A stretch of DNA of 64,000 nucleotides from Thysanoteuthis rhombus (lineage: Eukaryota > Mollusca > Cephalopoda > Oegopsida > Thysanoteuthidae). A model generated the notes under the pieces. That model worked only from the letters and a program-made list of their open reading frames with translations. It was not told the origin of the DNA and ran no database searches. The position numbers and the translations under genes were made by a program. Shown piece by piece: positions 53,901 through 59,901 of this stretch. Each line of letters starts with the position of its first letter. Position 1 is the first letter of the stretch. The DNA is taken from the NCBI GenBank assembly GCA_963457665.1, contig OY735212.1:53077338-53141337 (forward strand), given 5' to 3'.

Positions 53901-56900
53901 CCCCTAACATGATAGTTTCTACTGAGTGACTAATCAGATTAGTTGAACTTTGGCAAAAGGTCAGATTCATTGAAAACCTTTGAGAAATGAACTCATTATC
54001 TATGGCTTAAGAGAACAACATAATAACTGCATTAGAGGAGACACTATTATGTTTTTTTGATAGGAAGAAAAATCTAATGCTTATGCATCATTTTTCATAA
54101 TTTCAGAAATACTACATTATTATATTCAGTGATATCACAGGTAGGATTCATCATACAACACCACCAAAACTTTCAAACACTCTCATGATTACAAAAGTTG
54201 TGATAAAACAAACACTTGAGGCATAGGGAAATTAGCAGATGCCAAAATTTACAAAAGACATTTTGATGCAAATAGATATAACAAACAGTCATTCAATAGA
54301 AACCATCACATGATCAACATCTTTTGGCAGCATGCTGAGTTGGGGTGATCAATTAAAAGATTCAAGAGAAAAAAAAGTGATCAATGGTTAATTTACTTTC
54401 ACCTTTTGTTGGTTAGTGAACACTAAAAAAGTTTGAATTTTAAGACTATATGTGAATGCTACAGAACACAAACTAGGGGATCAATTTAGCAAAAACTTAC
54501 ATCGCAAATAGGACCCCCCACTAAAAACTTTTTTAGGGTGGAATCTTTAAAAGAAAAAAAAAAGAAAAAACAACTTGAAAACTGAAGAAATCTATTTTAA
54601 CAGTTTTGGTTGATGAATTCTGATATCAATAATTAAGAGTTGATTATTTATTATTCATCTATATCCAACTTGATAAGTTACAGATTCAGAGATGTACCTA
54701 GAGGATAATAATAATAAAAAGAATTTTGTAAGTTTTTACCTCAAATTTGTTCAAGCAAATTTTGCCTACAACATTACCAATCGAAAATGATAGGATTGTT
54801 TACATATGAATCGGAACCTAAGCCTAAGATCAGAAAACCTTCGTACTAAGCCAAAAAGGTTGCTCCTTGGTCATCTGCCTAGGGTCAGAGGGTAGCATCT
54901 GAGCACTCATTGAAAAATATTCTACACATACAAAAAATATCTATACATTTGGATGCGTATTGCATTTTATATAGGTGGATACTCCATCAAAACACCATTT
55001 CTTATTCAAAGAATAAAATAAGGAAAAGACAATCATAACAAAAATACAACAATCCACAACATTCTGAAGGAAAAAGAAAAAGATCACAGAAAGTGTAAAA
55101 AAGCTGGAGTCTGGACATAAGGGTGCAAAATTATTTCAGTTGATGTCTTTCAGTCATTCAATAAACAGTAAGCTGGGCAATTGCCAACCCTAGGTTTGAA
55201 TATTCAGCATGCTGCAGAGAGAATGGCTGCTCGTTTGGGCCATGAAAATTCAAAGTGCAATGGTGGCTGACCATGGCATTTTAGGAGGGAACATGGCATT
55301 GTCAACAAAGCCATAGCCAGAAAGATGCTGAAACTGAAACAGTGAATCCTTTTACAGATGAAATGAAGCAGCTTGTTAAAGATGATGAGATCCACATAGA
55401 ATGAAGGCAACCAAATTGCCTTTGGATTTATTGAACAATCTTCATTAGGTGCGGTCAACAACCAAGTTCACCTTTTTAATTTGTTATTATGAGGGTTTAC
55501 TGTATAAAACATTTGGCAAAATAGAAAATCTCACCTTCAAAGGTAAGAGAAGAAGGTTTGTCATTAATGGCACTGAACACTTTGGCATCTCTCTCACAAG
55601 GCTGTAAAATAAAAACACACAAAATATCAGGGGAAAAAGAAGAGAAATATATAAATTGTCAAAGAAAAATAGTTAAATGATTATAATCCTATGCTTTAAT
55701 GTATAGATATCAAGATATTATGTACATAGAAATGGGTTTGTTCTTTCATATTTCCCAGTCATTGAAGGTGCTATTTTATTTCCACAAAATAAGTATCAGA
55801 AATTAACCCTGCATTCTAAAGGCTGAACATTAATTCTTTGATAGGTCTATCTTATCATTATTTGTTTTTTTCCAATTTTTGTGAGTCAAAATTAAGGTGC
55901 TTTCTTGGAATGAGAGCATCCTCAATGACATGAAGTATAAAATATATTCACTACTTTGACACTTTCCTTACTTCTAATCTGATTCAATCCTCTAGATCAG
56001 TCACTTGGAAACATCGAAAACTCAAGGGACCCTGCCATAAAAGAAATATTATGGCGGCCCCCTATTTTCAGCATCTAGTTTTTAGACTAATTAATGGACT
56101 ACAATGAAAAGCAACTTTTGACCTTAAAAAATCATATTTATTTAAAATGGATAACATCTAATCAAACTAATATACCAAGAGACAGACCCACAAACTAAGA
56201 AGCATGCAACACACGCATGAGAGATCACAAAACAGCACAGTATATAAGGAAGAAACCGGGAGTCCGAGACATCATAGAATCTATTAAAAAACTTAAATGG
56301 CAATGGGCAGGCCATGTTACAAGAATGACAGACAACCAATGGACTTCACGATTCACAACATGGATCCCCAGAGATCACATGCGAAACCTATGCTGACAGA
56401 ATACAAGATGGAGAGATGAACTAGATGAATTCAGAAAATACTGGCTCTGCAACGCCCATGATAGAGAATTGTGACGAATCCTGGGAAAGGTCTATGTCCA
56501 ACGACTGATGATGATGATGATGATGATGATATAGTAAAGGTCTGTGTACAAGAATCAGATTTTCAATAGCTGTGCAATGGATGATGATATTTCTCTACCA
56601 CAAGATTCGCTATGTCAGGTTGAGAGGCAACACTGCTGCAGACCCCGAGCATTATTTGATGAAACCCAGTTTCAAAACCACAGGCTTTAATTGATTTGTA
56701 GGAATCTTTTCAATTGGACAAAGTACAATTATCAAAGGTCTCTTCAGTCACATTGAAATATGACTTTAACCCTTCAGTTCTCAACTTTTTCAAGACCATT
56801 CCCTACTTTGGTCAATGAGATAACGAGACCCCCCCCCCCGGCACTTTCATCTAAGAAAGTTTCAACAATGAATGAATTCACTATAACAAAAAGTTGAATA

Positions 56901-59823
56901 TTTTCATAAAGAACAATAGCAAGGAGAATTCAGACCTCTTGCCTCTTGCAATCCCTACAACCTTCAAGCCAAAAACATTCACCATCTTTATTTTCATTTA
57001 ATACCCTTATTCTTCCTTTGGAATATCTACATTCCCCCATTGGAAGGGATTCTGTCCCCACCCCAACCCAGTTGGGAACCACTGCAACCCATTCTATACA
57101 AAAACAAACAAAAAAAAAAACAGAAAAAACTAATCAATATTATAGCCATTCCCTAACATGATAGAATATTCATCAATCAAATTTCCATAATCCTAATATA
57201 AAAGTTTTTTCCTCCATTTGCTTATTGAATAAAAACATTGAAAATGTTCTTTTCCTTCTCCTATACAACAAAATGACAATGTTTAACAGATGTGCTATTC
57301 TGTGGCACACAACATTTGAATGCAAATAACCCTGCCAGCTGTCTACAGAGCTTCTAGACAAACAACTTCACAATAGGAGCAGAAAGAATATGATTAAAAT
57401 TGGTTGAAACTGTTGAAGGATTTTAATAGGAAAGTCAGGGAAAATTTGTTGAAAAAGAATAGAACTTACCATGAAATCTTCACGATTTACATCACTGAAA
57501 AAAAAAGGCAAAATAATTGATGTGAAAATTCAATTAAAACATTCTTAGTGAGTTTCACAACTGATATTTTTTATTGATTAAAAGTAGCACAAAGGGAATC
57601 ATATATATAGGATGCTACTTTTCAATTCGACTAAAATTGAGGTATCATATGGACATATTAAAATATTTTAAAAATATAAAGTGGTATATATATATATATA
57701 TTATGAAGAATCATGCTCTATTGATTTGAAATTCAAATTATCCATCTCCAATCTTATTTCTCAAGGGATTAGCCTGATTAATTAGCCTGCCAGTCGGGAG
57801 GGAATATCAGTCCTCATTCTGCCTCTCTTTTATTTGATCTGAATCTCAACTTGTGCTCCTCAGTTGGATGGAGTAGCATTGAAAAAATAGGCAAACATTT
57901 TTATTCAATGGACACCCAAATTTTTAAAAAAAGGATCAAAAATGGAGAAATTATTGATCAAATACTTTAGAAGGATCCAAAATTGCAACATACCAAAAGG
58001 TAAGAATACAATGGAAGTGAAAAAAGGTTTCAATCTGAAGTGATTAAGCAGTCATAATTGAGCAGATTTATGACATACTGAAGGTACATTCAGTAGTTAC
58101 GAGATTCAGTTTTTTTAAATCTCTTTTTCATTGATATCACTATTTTGTTTCACATTTTGAAATAGCCTTCAAATGATGTGTACAATAAACATTGGTAAAT
58201 AGCTTTTATATTCCTGTATAGGTGTTTACTAAACTAAGGATAATCTGGCATAAAGCCAATAGTATGGGGCACACAGTGAGGATCAGACTCACTACAGTAG
58301 TAATGGTCAGTTTGATGTCAATCATAATTTCTAGAAAATATACTGTGCACTAAAAAATTATGTAAAATGAAAATTTAGAATAATTTTTTCATTCCATTGA
58401 GATTTTGAACTGAAATTTTAACTGTAAATACTTCATAAGCAATGAAAACTTTTCCTTAAAATTTAAGTTCTTATGTTTCAGTTACATTACCACACTGAAG
58501 ATTTGAAAATGCTTGGTTCCTGCTGAGAAGGAATCAAAGCCAGTTACTAAAGCAGGTAACAACTTGTACAAACTGATTCAACATCACATCCAATCGCCAC
58601 ATGGAAAAATCAAACAATATTCTCTGACTGTTTGCAATGTTGGGTCCAAAGACAGAAGGGTTACTCCCTTTCAATAAACTACCCGAGTTTTGGTTTCAAA
58701 TCATTTGTGTGGTCACACAACCGCTTTTAGTGCACCTACAGTCAAAATTTCAGTTTGAAATCCTAATGCAATAAAGAAATTTTGTGTTTTCATCGTGTGC
58801 ATTTTTTTGGAACACACTGTACCTTTGATAATTCAATCAGTTGTCATCCTGGAAAACACTGGATGACAAGTATATGTCAAACTGGTACAATTTGAATTTG
58901 AGCATAATGAAAATTCTGTAAGGCAAAACATCGGATGACACAAAATAGGTTGCCCTAGAAAGAGCACTACAATGCTGATCCATGATGAACTTTATCATGA
59001 TAGCAACTTAACAAAAGGAGGCCATTACTCTGTCCTCATAACCATCCCCACACACTCAAGTCGGGAATGTTGCAGCATTTTCTTTTGTTTGAAAAGATAA
59101 ACTATACTTGACTTCCATACTTATTTTTCAAAAGACACAAACCTTTATACCAAAATTATCAGCTTTTCATATGGTTAAGTCAAAGTTAAAAATTACCAAA
59201 ATAGGCTACAATGTAGTCTTGAACCAAAATTGAAAATGGTTGATATGTTAAATAGATGATAAAATTGATAGATGCTGATAGCAATCCTTGGACTAACACA
59301 GAATTCTTGAACACCATTTTGAATAGCTAAAAGTGGCTGGATTTGAGAGAAGGGAGGCAATCAATATGCTGTGTACATGATGGTCAACATGATATGAAAA
59401 ACAGTATCTTAAACAAAGGTTTTATTTTCATTATTTTGTGAACTGAACAAACGTTGTGTAATTATAGATGATTATAAATTGTATTATACTAAATATAAAC
59501 TCTTATTTGAAATGATTTCCCGTCATTACATGGTTAATGTATCACTTGGCCTTTAACTGTCAAGTTGAAAGAAACAAATAGACAAGATGAAAATTCGGAA
59601 TGAAAAAGTTATTAGGGCCTATGCGATACTGGTGACTGTTCAGCTCAATGGTAAAAGCAACATTACATTGAAAAGCCTACCCTATTGGTCATAGGTTTGA
59701 TTCCTGCAGCAGTCTAGGCCAACTGATACATTAACTGGAGATCATTTCAAATATGAGTTTCAATATGTTATATCGCAATTTATAAACATTCTGTCAGATC
59801 ATATATATTTTTTTCTTAATGCA

Positions 59824-59901
<78 letters not shown>

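Noticed and set aside
55204-55461. 85-codon minus frame as a gene
   Set aside because: Lies inside an intron with no recognisable domain and no splice-bounded continuation.
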